Of a stretch of DNA of 64,000 nucleotides, positions 35,477 to 44,613 are shown one piece after another. This DNA comes from an uncultured Pseudoalteromonas sp. (GTDB lineage: Bacteria; Pseudomonadota; Gammaproteobacteria; Enterobacterales; Alteromonadaceae), in the NCBI GenBank assembly GCA_947493455.1, contig CANLRB010000001.1, forward strand, positions 682,001 through 746,000, given 5' to 3'. The stretch's first letter is position 1. Every line of letters starts with the position of its first letter. A model generated the notes under the pieces. It had not been told where the DNA came from and searched no databases. It saw only the letters and a program-made list of their open reading frames with translations. The translations under genes were made by a program, and so were the position numbers.

Positions 35477-35854
35477 ATGCATTTAAATCAAATTACCTTG
35501 CCAAGTACCAACGTTGAAAACACAAAGCAATTCTATTTGACGCTCGGCTGCGAATTAATTGTCGATACGGCACATTATTTGCGTTTTAAAGCTCCCAATA
35601 ATGACACCTCCTTCTCATTTAGCTTAACTGAGGCAGATAACAATGCGATTAATCATTGTGCAACCATTTACTTTGAGTGTGAAAATTTGACCGACACGGT
35701 CGAAGAACTATTAAGTAAAGGTATTGAATTTGACGAGATGCCAACTGATAAATCCTACTTATGGTGCGAGGCTAAGCTCACAGATCCAAGTGGCAATGCA
35801 ATTATATTGTATTTCGCGGGGGAAAATAGATTAAACCCGCCGTGGCGGGTTTAA
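35477..35854 (+). CDS. VOC-family (glyoxalase/bleomycin-resistance-like) protein
   Basis: The 125-residue protein shows the paired beta-alpha-beta-beta-beta plan of the VOC fold: H-L-N-Q-I-T-L-P at the start, F-Y-L-T-L-G-C, then E-E-L-L-S-K-G-I-E-F and D-P-S-G-N-A-I-I-L-Y near the end. AAGGAG lies eight bases before the ATG. Members detoxify, sequester or modify small reactive compounds. The SoxR promoter directly upstream says this gene answers redox-cycling agents, so a role in resisting quinones, phenazines or similar compounds is likely (inference). Its last codons lie inside a strong terminator hairpin that also includes the stop codon. Confidence 0.9.
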   Translation: MHLNQITLPSTNVENTKQFYLTLGCELIVDTAHYLRFKAPNNDTSFSFSLTEADNNAINHCATIYFECENLTDTVEELLSKGIEFDEMPTDKSYLWCEAKLTDPSGNAIILYFAGENRLNPPWRV

Positions 35855-35857
35855 TCT
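35828..35857. terminator. Terminator hairpin overlapping the VOC stop codon
   Basis: AGATTAAACCCGCC and its exact 14-bp complement, nominal two-base loop. The VOC stop codon (35852-35854) lies in the right arm. The ABC permease gene converges from the other side and ends at 35892, so the hairpin may serve both. Confidence 0.75.
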
Positions 35858-35891
35858 GTTCTACCTGTTCAGGTTTGTAGTTCGCTGAGCG

Positions 35892-37130
35892 CTATTCGTA
35901 GCGCAGTGCATCAATTGGGTTTAGTCGTGCGGCTTTAATTGCCGGTGCTAAACCAAATATCACGCCAATTGCCGACGTAAAGCCAAATGACAACATCACC
36001 GCCCAGCCCGGTATATATGCCGAAGGCATGGCGGGGATCATCGCCGCAATGGACGCCGCACAGCCATAACCGATTATTAAACCGATTACGCCACCAAAGA
36101 GCGATAACACCACCGCTTCTACTAAAAATTGCAGCATAATAAAGCCTGGCGTTGCACCGAGTGCTTTTAACGTACCAATAATGCGTGTACGTTCAGTAAC
36201 CGAAACCAGCATAATGTTCATCACGCCAATACCGCCAACAATTAAGCTGATACCCACAATACCTGCGGTAATCGCGGTCGCACTGCCAGTAAACTTATCG
36301 ATGCTCTCACGGGCTTTTTCGGCAGTTTCAAACTCAAAGTCGTCATGCTCACCGGGTTTAAGTTTATGTTGTTGTCGCAATAAGCGACGCATTAGTTCGG
36401 TGGTTTTTTTCTCATCAACGCCTTCTTCTAAGCGAAACATAATCTGCAAAAATGGGCGGGCCTCATTGCCTTCGAGTAATTGCATGGTGCTTATCGGAAT
36501 ATTAATGTAATCGTCTTGGTCAAAACCTAAAAAGCTGCCCTGCTCTTCAGCAACACCAATTATTTGAAACCACTCACCACCGAGTTTAATAAATTCACCA
36601 ACTGGGTTGTCGGGTAATTTTAGTTTTTCAATGACCGATGGCCCAATAAAGGCGACTCTGCGGCGCTTTTCATCATCTTGCTGACGTATAAAACGTCCCT
36701 TTTCAGGGAAAATTCGATACGCTTTTTGATAGTTTGCTTCCGTGCCCATCACCCGCGCATTGTGGCTTTCACCTTGATACTCCGCTGCCCCCGAAAAACG
36801 CCACGCCATCATCATGGCCGTGATGGTCTCAAACCCTTCAACTTTATTTTTAATCAATTCGAAGTCTTGATACGTGAGTACGGCTCTTCGTCCAATCATT
36901 TCTTGTTCAGGGGTCGTATAGGGTTTGATATTGGTCACATCGGGCGACATATCAGCCAATTGGTCGTTAATTTGTTTGGTAAAACCTTGCATCACAGCAA
37001 CAACCGTGACAACAGCAGCAACGCCAATAATAATACCTAAACAGGTTAAGGCGCTGCGCATTGCATTCGCGCGAATTGCTGCAAATGCGGCTTTGCTTCC
37101 CTCAATCATCGCAATCGCTGGCTTAAACAT
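35892..37130 (-). CDS. MacB-type ABC transporter permease (FtsX domain)
   Basis: The 412-residue protein has an N-terminal membrane helix (about 25-47, G-I-I-I-G-V-A-A-V-V-T-V-V), a periplasmic MacB_PCD domain of about 230 residues and three C-terminal helices of the FtsX fold (G-I-V-G-I-S-L-I-V-G-G-I-G-V-M-N-I-M-L-V-S-V-T-E-R and after). The ATG at 37130 has AGGAG seven bases upstream and overlaps the ATPase gene stop by eight bases. It works with the ATPase and adaptor encoded upstream, probably to export a peptide, lipid or toxic compound. Substrate is unknown. Confidence 0.9.
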   Translation of the reverse strand: MFKPAIAMIEGSKAAFAAIRANAMRSALTCLGIIIGVAAVVTVVAVMQGFTKQINDQLADMSPDVTNIKPYTTPEQEMIGRRAVLTYQDFELIKNKVEGFETITAMMMAWRFSGAAEYQGESHNARVMGTEANYQKAYRIFPEKGRFIRQQDDEKRRRVAFIGPSVIEKLKLPDNPVGEFIKLGGEWFQIIGVAEEQGSFLGFDQDDYINIPISTMQLLEGNEARPFLQIMFRLEEGVDEKKTTELMRRLLRQQHKLKPGEHDDFEFETAEKARESIDKFTGSATAITAGIVGISLIVGGIGVMNIMLVSVTERTRIIGTLKALGATPGFIMLQFLVEAVVLSLFGGVIGLIIGYGCAASIAAMIPAMPSAYIPGWAVMLSFGFTSAIGVIFGLAPAIKAARLNPIDALRYE

Positions 37131-37824
37131 AACTTTGCTCCTCATGATTACGTTTATCCGACACAATTTTGCCATCAACTAAGCGAATAACCCGTTGGCA
37201 ATGATTAGCAATTTCCTGTTCGTGAGTGACTAAGATAATCGTATGCCCTTGTGCATGGAGCTCATCAAACAGTGCCATAATTTCTTGTGTGGTTTTACTA
37301 TCTAAATTACCGGTTGGCTCATCACCGAGCAAAATATGAGGCTCAGTGACTAACGCTCTGGCAATCGCTACGCGTTGGCGCTGACCGCCCGATAGTTGCG
37401 ACGATAAATGATTTACTTTATCGGCTAAGCCCACTTTTGCCAGCGCTTCAAGTGCGCGCTGTTTGCGCTCTTTACTCGATATAAAACGATAAACTAATGG
37501 CTGCATTACATTTTCAAGTGCACTCACCCGCGGCAATAAGTTAAAGCTTTGAAATATAAAACCAACGCTTTTATTACGTTGCCCAGCAAGCTCTGTTTCC
37601 GTCATTTTTTTAACGGGGTCGCCTTTTAAATGGTAGTCTCCCGTTGTCGCGACATCTAGGCAACCTATAATGTTCATAAGGGTTGACTTACCCGAGCCTG
37701 ACGGCCCTATAATCGCCAAATAGTCATTGGCATCAATCGTTAAATCAACGCCATCGAGCGCGTTAAATACCTGATCGCCCATTTTATATTGTTTGGTTAT
37801 TTGTTTAAGCTCGATCACCGACAT
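37123..37824 (-). CDS. MacB-like ABC transporter ATPase
   Basis: The 233-residue ATPase has Walker A G-P-S-G-S-G-K-S-T, Q-loop F-Q-S-F-N-L-L, signature L-S-G-G-Q-R-Q-R-V-A-I-A-R-A-L and Walker B L-L-G-D-E-P-T-G-N-L-D, the LolD/MacB-type motif set. The ATG at 37824 has AAGGTG seven bases upstream; it lies inside the 3' end of the adaptor gene (20-bp overlap). It powers the permease encoded after it, overlapping by eight bases, which implies translational coupling of the complex. Confidence 0.94.
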   Translation of the reverse strand: MSVIELKQITKQYKMGDQVFNALDGVDLTIDANDYLAIIGPSGSGKSTLMNIIGCLDVATTGDYHLKGDPVKKMTETELAGQRNKSVGFIFQSFNLLPRVSALENVMQPLVYRFISSKERKQRALEALAKVGLADKVNHLSSQLSGGQRQRVAIARALVTEPHILLGDEPTGNLDSKTTQEIMALFDELHAQGHTIILVTHEQEIANHCQRVIRLVDGKIVSDKRNHEEQSYV

Positions 37825-38995
37825 TTTCAGCACCTTCTTCATCTTGGCGTTTAGTACGAATAATGTCGCCGTCACTGAGTTTACTTACTGCGCGTGCAGG
37901 GCCAATTACAATATTTTCATTGAGTGCGACACCGCTTAAGATTGCTTGTTCAATATCTGATGCAACGCCAAGCTTTACAACGCGTTTGCTTACTTTGTTT
38001 TCACCGCCAACAACCCAGACATAATGTTCTTTACTCTTTTCGTCTTCATGCACCGCTTCAATCGGCAACTTAATATTGTCTTCACCGATTTGTGTCGCGA
38101 TTTCGGCGCGGCAGCTCATGCCGGCATACAAGGTACGGTTGTCGGTTTCAAGTAACACTTTAACTTTAAACGCCAGTCCCTGTGAATTTGGAAAACGCTT
38201 AGCCGCCGTCCCAATATGAATTACTTTGCCTATAAATGGCTGATTCGGGTATGCCGCTGCAAATATTTCCGCTTGTTGATTAAGTTTAATATTCGCAATA
38301 TCGGTTTCATCAACTTTAAGTTCAGCTAAAATTGCACTCGGATCGGCAAGTAGCATTAAATCTGACCCAACAATATTCGTCGTACCAGCAATAACCGTTT
38401 CGCCTTCTTTAATATCAACCGATGCAAGTAGGCCACCCATGGTCGCTTTAAACACACTTTTGCTGAGTCGGTCTTTTGCAATTGAAAGCGACGCTTCTGC
38501 CTGGTTAAGTGATTCTTTTTGCGCTTCAACATCAATCACCGCAATGTCGCGGGCATTTTTAATGTTGTCAAACGCCTCTTGCTGAGCAAGGCCTGCAGCA
38601 TGTAATTCTTGTTGGCGTTTAAGTTGGCGGTTTAAATTCTTTAAACGCGTTTTGGCACGTTCAATATTGATGTGACCCGCTCGAACAAGGGCTGCGTAGC
38701 GATCAACCTCGGCCTCAAACGCCTGTGTATCAAGCTGCATAAGCAAGTCACCTTTTTCAACTCGCTGTCCTTCTTCAACAAATACTTTTTCAACACGACC
38801 AGTTACTTCAGAGCGAAGCTGTACTTGCGTATTAAACACTAAATTGCCCGATGCCAGTATTGACTCTTTTATTTGCCCTTGCGATGGCGATTCAACTTCG
38901 ACTTCTGGCCCTTTACTATCACCTTTAATTTGTTTACTCATGATAAGTGCGACAAACGCCGCAATGGCTACTGTAATTATTATAATTTTCTTCAT
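37805..38995 (-). CDS. HlyD/MacA-type periplasmic adaptor
   Basis: The 396-residue protein has an N-terminal membrane anchor (1-20), a lipoyl/barrel-sandwich half V-T-G-R-V-E-K-V-F-V-E-E-G-Q-R-V, a coiled-coil hairpin of about 95 residues (R-A-G-H-I-N-I-E-R to S-I-A-K-D-R-L), the second barrel-sandwich half and a beta-barrel domain with G-M-S-C-R-A-E-I. It should link the MacB-like permease to an outer-membrane channel such as TolC, which is not encoded here. GGAG precedes the ATG. It is the second gene of the Yip1-adaptor-ATPase-permease operon, a combination common in Alteromonadales. Confidence 0.9.
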   Translation of the reverse strand: MKKIIIITVAIAAFVALIMSKQIKGDSKGPEVEVESPSQGQIKESILASGNLVFNTQVQLRSEVTGRVEKVFVEEGQRVEKGDLLMQLDTQAFEAEVDRYAALVRAGHINIERAKTRLKNLNRQLKRQQELHAAGLAQQEAFDNIKNARDIAVIDVEAQKESLNQAEASLSIAKDRLSKSVFKATMGGLLASVDIKEGETVIAGTTNIVGSDLMLLADPSAILAELKVDETDIANIKLNQQAEIFAAAYPNQPFIGKVIHIGTAAKRFPNSQGLAFKVKVLLETDNRTLYAGMSCRAEIATQIGEDNIKLPIEAVHEDEKSKEHYVWVVGGENKVSKRVVKLGVASDIEQAILSGVALNENIVIGPARAVSKLSDGDIIRTKRQDEEGAENVGDRA

Positions 38996-39019
38996 GACAA
39001 CTCCAATATAATTGCAGCG

Positions 39020-39736
39020 TTATAGCGCTGCAATCAATGCCCAAATACCAAAAATAATCACGTTAGGCAGAAGTGCGAAAATGAGTGCTTTATTGTTATC
39101 AAAGTTAGTCCATGCCTTTAATCCTACATAACAAAGTGCAACACTCCATAGCGTGAAAATATTAATCGCTTCTGCTAAACCAAAAAACGCGCTACTTGGC
39201 TCTAATCCAAGGATAAGTTGATTAAGAGATGAAAAAGATAAGACTGACAACGGAATTTCAGACGATGACGCGGTCACGACTAAAAGAATGGTACCTAGGC
39301 CTGCAAAAATAGCAGGTAATGAAGTGAACAATGTAAAGCCATACCAATCACCGTACTTTTGTTCGCAATTCGGATCTTGCTTACTAACTAGGTAATAGTA
39401 AAGTGCAAAAATGGCACTGAATACAAGTACAGCAATCCCGCCAAATACAGCGCCAAGCATACCTAACATAGGCAAAGTTTGCGCCATATGGCTCTCTTGC
39501 ATCTCAAGCTCTGCCGGTGTGAAGTCACCCGACGCTTCAATCCGCTCCATTTGTTGTTCGAGCAAAAACTCTGGCGACACACTGCTGTGATAGATATATT
39601 GTGATGCCGCAACGCTAATTAAAATAAGTGCAGCGGCTAAAAATGACCAGCCTTTTGCATCTTTTAATCCATTAAACGCTTTTGCCGGCGAAATAAAAAG
39701 GTCCATAACCCCTGTGAATGCATTTGTTGATTGCAT
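39020..39736 (-). CDS. Yip1-family membrane protein
   Basis: The 238-residue protein shows five hydrophobic segments (about 30-48, 90-118, 130-155, 180-205 and 215-236), F-I-S-P-A-K-A-F near the start, and the Yip1 pattern G-D-W-Y-G-F-T-L-F-T-S-L-P. AGGAACAGG stands before its ATG. Bacterial Yip1 proteins are uncharacterised. Its place as first gene of the export operon, 24 bases before the adaptor gene, suggests it assists that transporter, perhaps with assembly or substrate delivery (inference). Confidence 0.85.
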   Translation of the reverse strand: MQSTNAFTGVMDLFISPAKAFNGLKDAKGWSFLAAALILISVAASQYIYHSSVSPEFLLEQQMERIEASGDFTPAELEMQESHMAQTLPMLGMLGAVFGGIAVLVFSAIFALYYYLVSKQDPNCEQKYGDWYGFTLFTSLPAIFAGLGTILLVVTASSSEIPLSVLSFSSLNQLILGLEPSSAFFGLAEAINIFTLWSVALCYVGLKAWTNFDNNKALIFALLPNVIIFGIWALIAAL

Positions 39737-39930
39737 AACCTGTTCCTGCTTGTTGTTTAGATGTTACAACCGTAACAATTTGCAACAAACAACCGCCACT
39801 AAAAGTGATTAACGGCCATATATTATGCCAAGCGGTAAACAAGGTGTTAATTCGTCGTCAAATTACGATATTTTTATTGACTATCAATTTCAGCCTCATT
39901 ACTCTGCAGCCCTTATTTTTGGAGGACTGC

Positions 39931-40212
39931 ATGAATAAAAGCCAACTTGCAAAACACATGGCCGATGCAAACGATATGTCACTCGCACAAGCGAAACAAA
40001 TTTTAACCATTATTATTGAAAAAACACAAAAGAGCCTCGCCGAAGGGGATCCGGTGTTACTACCTGGGTTTGGCACCTTTGCGCTTAGCTATCATCCCGA
40101 GAAACAAGGCCGCAACCCACAAACCGGTGAAGCAATGACGATTCCCGGCGCCAATAAAATTGCCTTTAAAGCAGGAACAAAACTAAAAACAGCGCTAAAG
40201 CGCGAGGTTTAG
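39931..40212 (+). CDS. HU-family histone-like protein
   Basis: The 93-residue protein has the HU fold signatures K-S-Q-L-A-K-H-M-A near the start, G-F-G-T-F at about 47-51 and G-R-N-P-Q-T-G-E in the DNA-binding arm, and the expected length. It is a small DNA-bending nucleoid protein; whether it is a main HU subunit or a divergent paralogue cannot be told. GGAGG lies five bases before the ATG at 39931; an upstream frame extension of 42 codons lacks support. It is a single-gene unit. Confidence 0.95.
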   Translation: MNKSQLAKHMADANDMSLAQAKQILTIIIEKTQKSLAEGDPVLLPGFGTFALSYHPEKQGRNPQTGEAMTIPGANKIAFKAGTKLKTALKREV

Positions 40213-40304
40213 TACCTAAAAACGTTCATGATTTGCGTGTAGCTATTGCGATTTTAAGCGCTTTCAATACACTACAGGCAATAATAATTAACTGAGACAC
40301 GCTC

Positions 40305-41714
40305 ATGAACAAACAATTCAAAGTACCGCATACTTTGATCTTATTATTGGGGATGATGCTCGTTGCCCTTATTGCAACTTGGCTTATTCCGCAAGGTGTA
40401 TTCGACACCGTCACCACCGAATCCGGCCGTCAAGTGGTCGTTCCCGGCACCTTTGCCATGGTTGAAGAACGCACCTGGTTAACGCCTTGGGACTTGTTAA
40501 CTGCAATTCCTAAAGCGTTTGCCAAAGCACAAGACGTGATCTTTTTCGTACTTATCATTGGTGGTGTGCTTGCAATAGTGCGTGCAACGGGCACCGTAGA
40601 TGCATTGATAGGTCGCTTACTTGAGCGCTTTGGTGACGCGCCAAATAAGCTTATTTTTATGGTTATTTTCTGTTTTGCATTGGCATCAAGTGCCATTGGC
40701 ACTGCGGGCGAATACATTCCATTTATCTTAATCTTAGTTGCGCTGTGTAAAGCAATGAAAATGGACGCCATGACCGCAATCGGTATGGTCATCACAGGTT
40801 ATGGTATCGGTTATGGCGTTTCGGCATTTAATCCGTTTACTGTATTAATTGCGCAACAAATAGCCGATATTCCGGTATACTCTGGCTTATGGTTGCGCCT
40901 CGCCATTTTTGTGCCATTCGTGTTAATCGGTTTTCATCATGTTTGGCAATACACTCAAAACGTAGCAAACGACCCCAGCAAGTCGTTAATGCAAGGGATT
41001 CCGTGTCCTCTTTCCGGCAACCCACCTAAAGAGTATCCAACACTGACTAAAGCACACCAGCTTATCCTCACTTTCTTTGTCATTACACTTGCTTTGGCAG
41101 TATGGGGTATCGCAACAAAAGGCTGGTATTTATATGAGCTCGGTGCGGTGTTTATTGCATTTGGTGTTATTACAGCAATCATTGGCAAGCTCGACGCGGA
41201 TACTGCTGCCAACAAGTTTATTGAAGGTGCAACCGAACTCATCTCAACGGCAATATTAATTGGTGTTGCGCGCGGCATCGCTTTAATCCTCGAAGATGGT
41301 CAAATATTACATAGCTTAGTGCACGGTATGAGTATGCCGCTTTCATATGTCAGTGCTGAAATATCGGCGGTCGGCATGTTAGTCATTCAAACCTTGCTGA
41401 ATGGCTTTATTCCATCAGGTTCGGGCCAGGCCTACGTCACCATGCCATTAATGGCGCCGCTCGCTGATATTGTAGGTGTGCCGCGTCAAGTTGCGGTATT
41501 AGCGTACCAGTTTGGTGATGGCTTTTCGAATATGATAGTACCAACCAATGCCGTGCTCATGGCGATGATTGGTATAGCGGGCGTGCCATACACGCAGTGG
41601 TTTAAGTTTTGTTTGCCGCTGTTAGCAAAGCTTATGGCAGCCGCTGCCGTTGTACTCGTTGCAGCCACCTATTTCGGTTATGGACTCGATGTACAGCCAG
41701 TGATTACCGGTTAA
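40305..41714 (+). CDS. YfcC-family (DcuC-like) carboxylate/amino-acid carrier
   Basis: The 469-residue membrane protein has about 12 hydrophobic segments with the YfcC/DcuC pattern: W-L-I-P-Q-G-V-F near the start, I-G-T-A-G-E-Y-I-P-F-I-L, G-Y-G-V-S-A-F-N-P-F-T-V, and G-F-I-P-S-G-S-G-Q-A in the second half. Members carry short-chain carboxylates or basic amino acids, mostly untested. It stands alone and ends with a strong terminator shared with the convergent OmpA-family gene. Confidence 0.9.
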   Translation: MNKQFKVPHTLILLLGMMLVALIATWLIPQGVFDTVTTESGRQVVVPGTFAMVEERTWLTPWDLLTAIPKAFAKAQDVIFFVLIIGGVLAIVRATGTVDALIGRLLERFGDAPNKLIFMVIFCFALASSAIGTAGEYIPFILILVALCKAMKMDAMTAIGMVITGYGIGYGVSAFNPFTVLIAQQIADIPVYSGLWLRLAIFVPFVLIGFHHVWQYTQNVANDPSKSLMQGIPCPLSGNPPKEYPTLTKAHQLILTFFVITLALAVWGIATKGWYLYELGAVFIAFGVITAIIGKLDADTAANKFIEGATELISTAILIGVARGIALILEDGQILHSLVHGMSMPLSYVSAEISAVGMLVIQTLLNGFIPSGSGQAYVTMPLMAPLADIVGVPRQVAVLAYQFGDGFSNMIVPTNAVLMAMIGIAGVPYTQWFKFCLPLLAKLMAAAAVVLVAATYFGYGLDVQPVITG

Positions 41715-41723
41715 CAGCCATAA

Positions 41724-41751
41724 AAAAACGCTTGCAAGTGCAAGCGTTTTT
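41724..41751. terminator. Bidirectional terminator between YfcC and OmpA-family genes
   Basis: AAAAACGCTTGCA is followed by two bases and its exact complement, with A-runs and T-runs on the two sides. It lies between the stops at 41714 and 41767. Confidence 0.93.
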
Positions 41752-41766
41752 ACTCACTAAATTATT

Positions 41767-42849
41767 TTAGTTTTGACGTGGTACAGGCGTTTTTTGCTTA
41801 ACAGTCACCACGGCTTCAACGCGACGGTTTTGCTCATGCGCTTGTTCTGTATTTGCCGTGTTTTTCAATCGCTCTTCACCAAAGCCTTCAACTTGAATAC
41901 GTTCTGCATCAATCTTAAAGGTATTAACAAATACATATTTAACTGTCGAAGCACGACGCTTTGACAATTTCTTATTGTACTCGGCACTACCAGGCGCAGA
42001 CGTATGCCCTTCTAGCAATACTTTGCTCTCAGGATGTTTCTTTAAATATTCGGCAAAGTTTGCAATGTTACGTAAGTAATTTCGAGTAACACCTGAAGAA
42101 TCATTGTCGAAGTTAACTAATAGTCTAACCTTAGAGTCGCGCTCTTGATATAACGTACAGCCGTCTACATCAACCGCATAATATTCAGGTGTATTCGGAC
42201 ATTTATCATTTTCATCTAACACGCTGTCATTATCTGAATCTTGTGGTTTTGCAATCACAGCGACCGGTTCAGGCTGTGGTTGCGGTTTTGGCGCGGCTTT
42301 AACTGGTTCAACTGCACTCGGAGCTTGTCCAAACGAATACGCAAGACCTAATTTAACACCAAAGTCACTGTAATCATTATCTAGGCTTTCAAATAAACTT
42401 GTTTCGGCATTGAGAGACCAGCCATCAGTCATCGCGTAAAAAACGCCGATGCCAGCATTTGCCGCATCAAAACTATCATATGCTTTAATTCGTTTAGCAC
42501 CAACAAAGCCGTAAACAGGTAAATCATTAAAGTGGTAGAGAATGTCTGCCCCCATACGATTACCCGATTTGTTTCGGCTTGAATCTTTAATTGCGTAATC
42601 ATGATCAGCATATTCGATACGCGCGGCCCAACTTGGGTTAAAACGATAACCTAAATCAGCACCAAAACTAAATGATTCTCCAATACTTAGGCCTGGGATC
42701 TGCGGAATGTTATTCCAATCAGCGCTGTAATAGTCTGCAAAACCATTAATATAAAATCCTTGATTTTCGCCTGATTGCTGCGCTAAAGCAGACGTAGACA
42801 CACCCATCGCGATTGACATTGCGAGCAAAGTAAACTTGCGGTTAGCCAT
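41767..42849 (-). CDS. OmpA-family outer-membrane protein
   Basis: The 360-residue protein has a signal peptide (1-23), an eight-stranded barrel of about 170 residues (from F-Y-I-N-G-F-A-D-Y-Y to G-L-A-Y-S-F-G), a Pro-rich linker, a thrombospondin-3-like D-S-D-N-D-S-V-L-D-E-N-D-K-C segment, and a peptidoglycan-binding OmpA domain (E-G-H-T-S-A-P-G-S, L-S-K-R-R-A, V-E-G-F-G-E-E). It anchors the envelope. GGGGGAG stands about 11 bases before the ATG. Its upstream region has overlapping AT-rich inverted repeats that may be regulator sites. Confidence 0.93.
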   Translation of the reverse strand: MANRKFTLLAMSIAMGVSTSALAQQSGENQGFYINGFADYYSADWNNIPQIPGLSIGESFSFGADLGYRFNPSWAARIEYADHDYAIKDSSRNKSGNRMGADILYHFNDLPVYGFVGAKRIKAYDSFDAANAGIGVFYAMTDGWSLNAETSLFESLDNDYSDFGVKLGLAYSFGQAPSAVEPVKAAPKPQPQPEPVAVIAKPQDSDNDSVLDENDKCPNTPEYYAVDVDGCTLYQERDSKVRLLVNFDNDSSGVTRNYLRNIANFAEYLKKHPESKVLLEGHTSAPGSAEYNKKLSKRRASTVKYVFVNTFKIDAERIQVEGFGEERLKNTANTEQAHEQNRRVEAVVTVKQKTPVPRQN

Positions 42850-43154
42850 TATTTTTGTTCTCCCCCGAACAATTCAGAAACACATATGTTTAGCTTAAAA
42901 CGTATATGCTACTGATTTTATATAATTTAACTTTTAGATTTATGACAAAGCATAGAAAATACGAATAAAATCTGATGTATGGTACTCGATAATCTATCAT
43001 ATGTATAGATAACATAATGTTATGCAAGTATTTACTATCTAAATTATGCGCAGCTAAATCCATCACACTTGATTACATATACCGCTAGCAGCGCCCAAGG
43101 TTAACTTGCTATAATTGCGCTTGCTTTTAATCAAATCGATAACATAACATCACC
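42850..43154. other. Intergenic region with AT-rich inverted repeats
   Basis: This 305-bp gap between divergent ompA-like and yacL genes contains ATCTAT / ATAGAT at 42992-43010 and the 13-bp palindrome TAACATAATGTTA at 43010-43022 next to it. No coding frame is supported. The palindromes may be regulator sites for either gene. Confidence 0.45.
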
Positions 43155-43526
43155 ATGGAATACCAATTCGTAAACGACCCAATTACGGGCCTTAGCATTT
43201 CAATATCAAGTGAACACCAACTCGTAGGGACCTGGTTGATTGATGAACTGGGTCAGGACAAGCAACACGTCGGCTTGTTTTTAGAACGACTCAACGCACT
43301 GTGTAATTTGACTCATCATGAATTTACCAATCATGGTAAAGAAATAGGACTATTGATTAAAGACTTTGAAGTGACGGTAATTTCGTATGCGTCTTATTGC
43401 CACACCGCCGATATCGATCATTTAACTCATGAACATATTTACTTAGATGACAGTGGCTTAAAAAATGAATGTGGATTAGAAGATTTTATTGACCTAGTTC
43501 GTCATTGGCATGCATTTTTACAATAA
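43155..43526 (+). CDS. yacL: UPF0231 (YacL) family protein
   Basis: The 123-residue protein follows E. coli YacL: M-E-Y-Q-F-V-N-D at the start, H-Q-L-V-G-T-W near 25, and C-G-L-E-D-F-I-D-L-V near the end. It is cytosolic; its function is unknown. No clear ribosome site precedes the ATG. In this window it is a separate unit, 66 bases before a lipoprotein gene. Confidence 0.88.
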   Translation: MEYQFVNDPITGLSISISSEHQLVGTWLIDELGQDKQHVGLFLERLNALCNLTHHEFTNHGKEIGLLIKDFEVTVISYASYCHTADIDHLTHEHIYLDDSGLKNECGLEDFIDLVRHWHAFLQ

Positions 43527-43592
43527 GCAGTATCAATTATCGACAACTGGTATTACTATTTAGTCATCAGGTAACAATAAGAATTTAACACA

Positions 43593-44066
43593 ATGAAAAA
43601 ATTAATATTTCCGCTTCTTACATTTACCTTCCTAATGGTTGGCTGTAATCAAGAAGATAATCAAAAAAGTGAGACCAATAAACCGCTTTCCAGTAATCAA
43701 CTTTCAGTGACTGACTCTGCAAAGGAGCTAAAACCCGTAGCACATGAGCAAGCTGCACCAACACCAATGAACCAATTAACAAACCTGATTGCCGACAAAA
43801 GCTGTGATTCAAACGCACAATGTCAGGTTGTTGGAATTGGACATCGCGCATGCGGCGGTTTTGAACGCTATGAAGCTTATTCTACAAAAACGGTAGATCA
43901 ACAAACGGTGAAAGACGTTGCTCAGGCAGTGTTTGATAATCAAAAATTACAAAATGAAAAAAATAACATGGTGAGCATTTGCCAACATGTTGCAAAGCCA
44001 CCGGTTGCTTGTAAAGCTAACCAGTGTGTTACATTGAACCTACAACAACACAATGATGCACATTAA
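43593..44066 (+). CDS. Lipoprotein with conserved Cys pattern, unknown function
   Basis: The 157-residue protein has a lipoprotein signal ending L-M-V-G-C (Cys18). A low-complexity linker leads to a C-terminal domain with C-D-S-N-A-Q-C, R-A-C-G-G-F, S-I-C-Q-H and V-A-C-K-A-N-Q-C, which probably forms three disulphides. I have seen the C-x5-C ... C-G-G pattern in uncharacterised lipoproteins but cannot name the family. It ends eight bases from the stop of the convergent AhpD-like gene. Confidence 0.75.
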   Translation: MKKLIFPLLTFTFLMVGCNQEDNQKSETNKPLSSNQLSVTDSAKELKPVAHEQAAPTPMNQLTNLIADKSCDSNAQCQVVGIGHRACGGFERYEAYSTKTVDQQTVKDVAQAVFDNQKLQNEKNNMVSICQHVAKPPVACKANQCVTLNLQQHNDAH

Positions 44067-44073
44067 CCGAAGG

Positions 44074-44613
44074 CTATACAGTTGATGATTTAAAATCATT
44101 GTCAATGGGCGTATCCGCAAGGTGATTGGTATAGTTACTCATCACCTTTTGCGCAATGCCCAAAACGATTTCCAATAAATGCTTTTGTGTATAACCACAT
44201 TGAAAAAACGACTCTAAATTCTTTTTACTAATATGCCCGCGATTGCGCACCAACTGCTGTGTAACATGACGTAACGCATTGAGCTTATCATTGGGTAAAT
44301 CTTCACCTTTAATAAGCGCATTAATAAACTCACTATTTAGCCCCATACATTTGGCTATTGCTGTGTGTGCGGGAACACAATAATGGCAATCATGTTCTAA
44401 ATTTACAGTTTGCCATACGATCGTAAGCTCAGTTTCATCAAAACTCGTTTGTGAAAAGAGTGCATGTACTTCTTGATACGCTTTCAATAATTGAGGTGAC
44501 TCCGCCATAACTGCGTGCAAGTTTGGGATCATGCCATAAGTCGCTTGAGAAATACCTAATAAGCTCTTGCTTCGCTGCGGTGCTGATTCAATGCTATGTA
44601 TTTTAAAGTCCAT
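44074..44613 (-). CDS. AhpD-like carboxymuconolactone-decarboxylase-family protein
   Basis: The 179-residue protein has the peroxidase-type motif E-H-D-C-H-Y-C-V-P-A-H-T, whose Cys pair and His match AhpD-like alkylhydroperoxidases. A-x-x-x-Y-G-M-I-P-N precedes it, as in related proteins. It may reduce organic peroxides, or belong to the larger family without known substrate. The ATG at 44613 has only a weak site. It is cytosolic and a single-gene unit. Confidence 0.87.
   Translation of the reverse strand: MDFKIHSIESAPQRSKSLLGISQATYGMIPNLHAVMAESPQLLKAYQEVHALFSQTSFDETELTIVWQTVNLEHDCHYCVPAHTAIAKCMGLNSEFINALIKGEDLPNDKLNALRHVTQQLVRNRGHISKKNLESFFQCGYTQKHLLEIVLGIAQKVMSNYTNHLADTPIDNDFKSSTV

Noticed and set aside
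35892-38995. Naming the operon macAB
   Set aside because: In E. coli MacB the ATPase and permease are fused; here they are separate proteins, and no TolC partner is seen.
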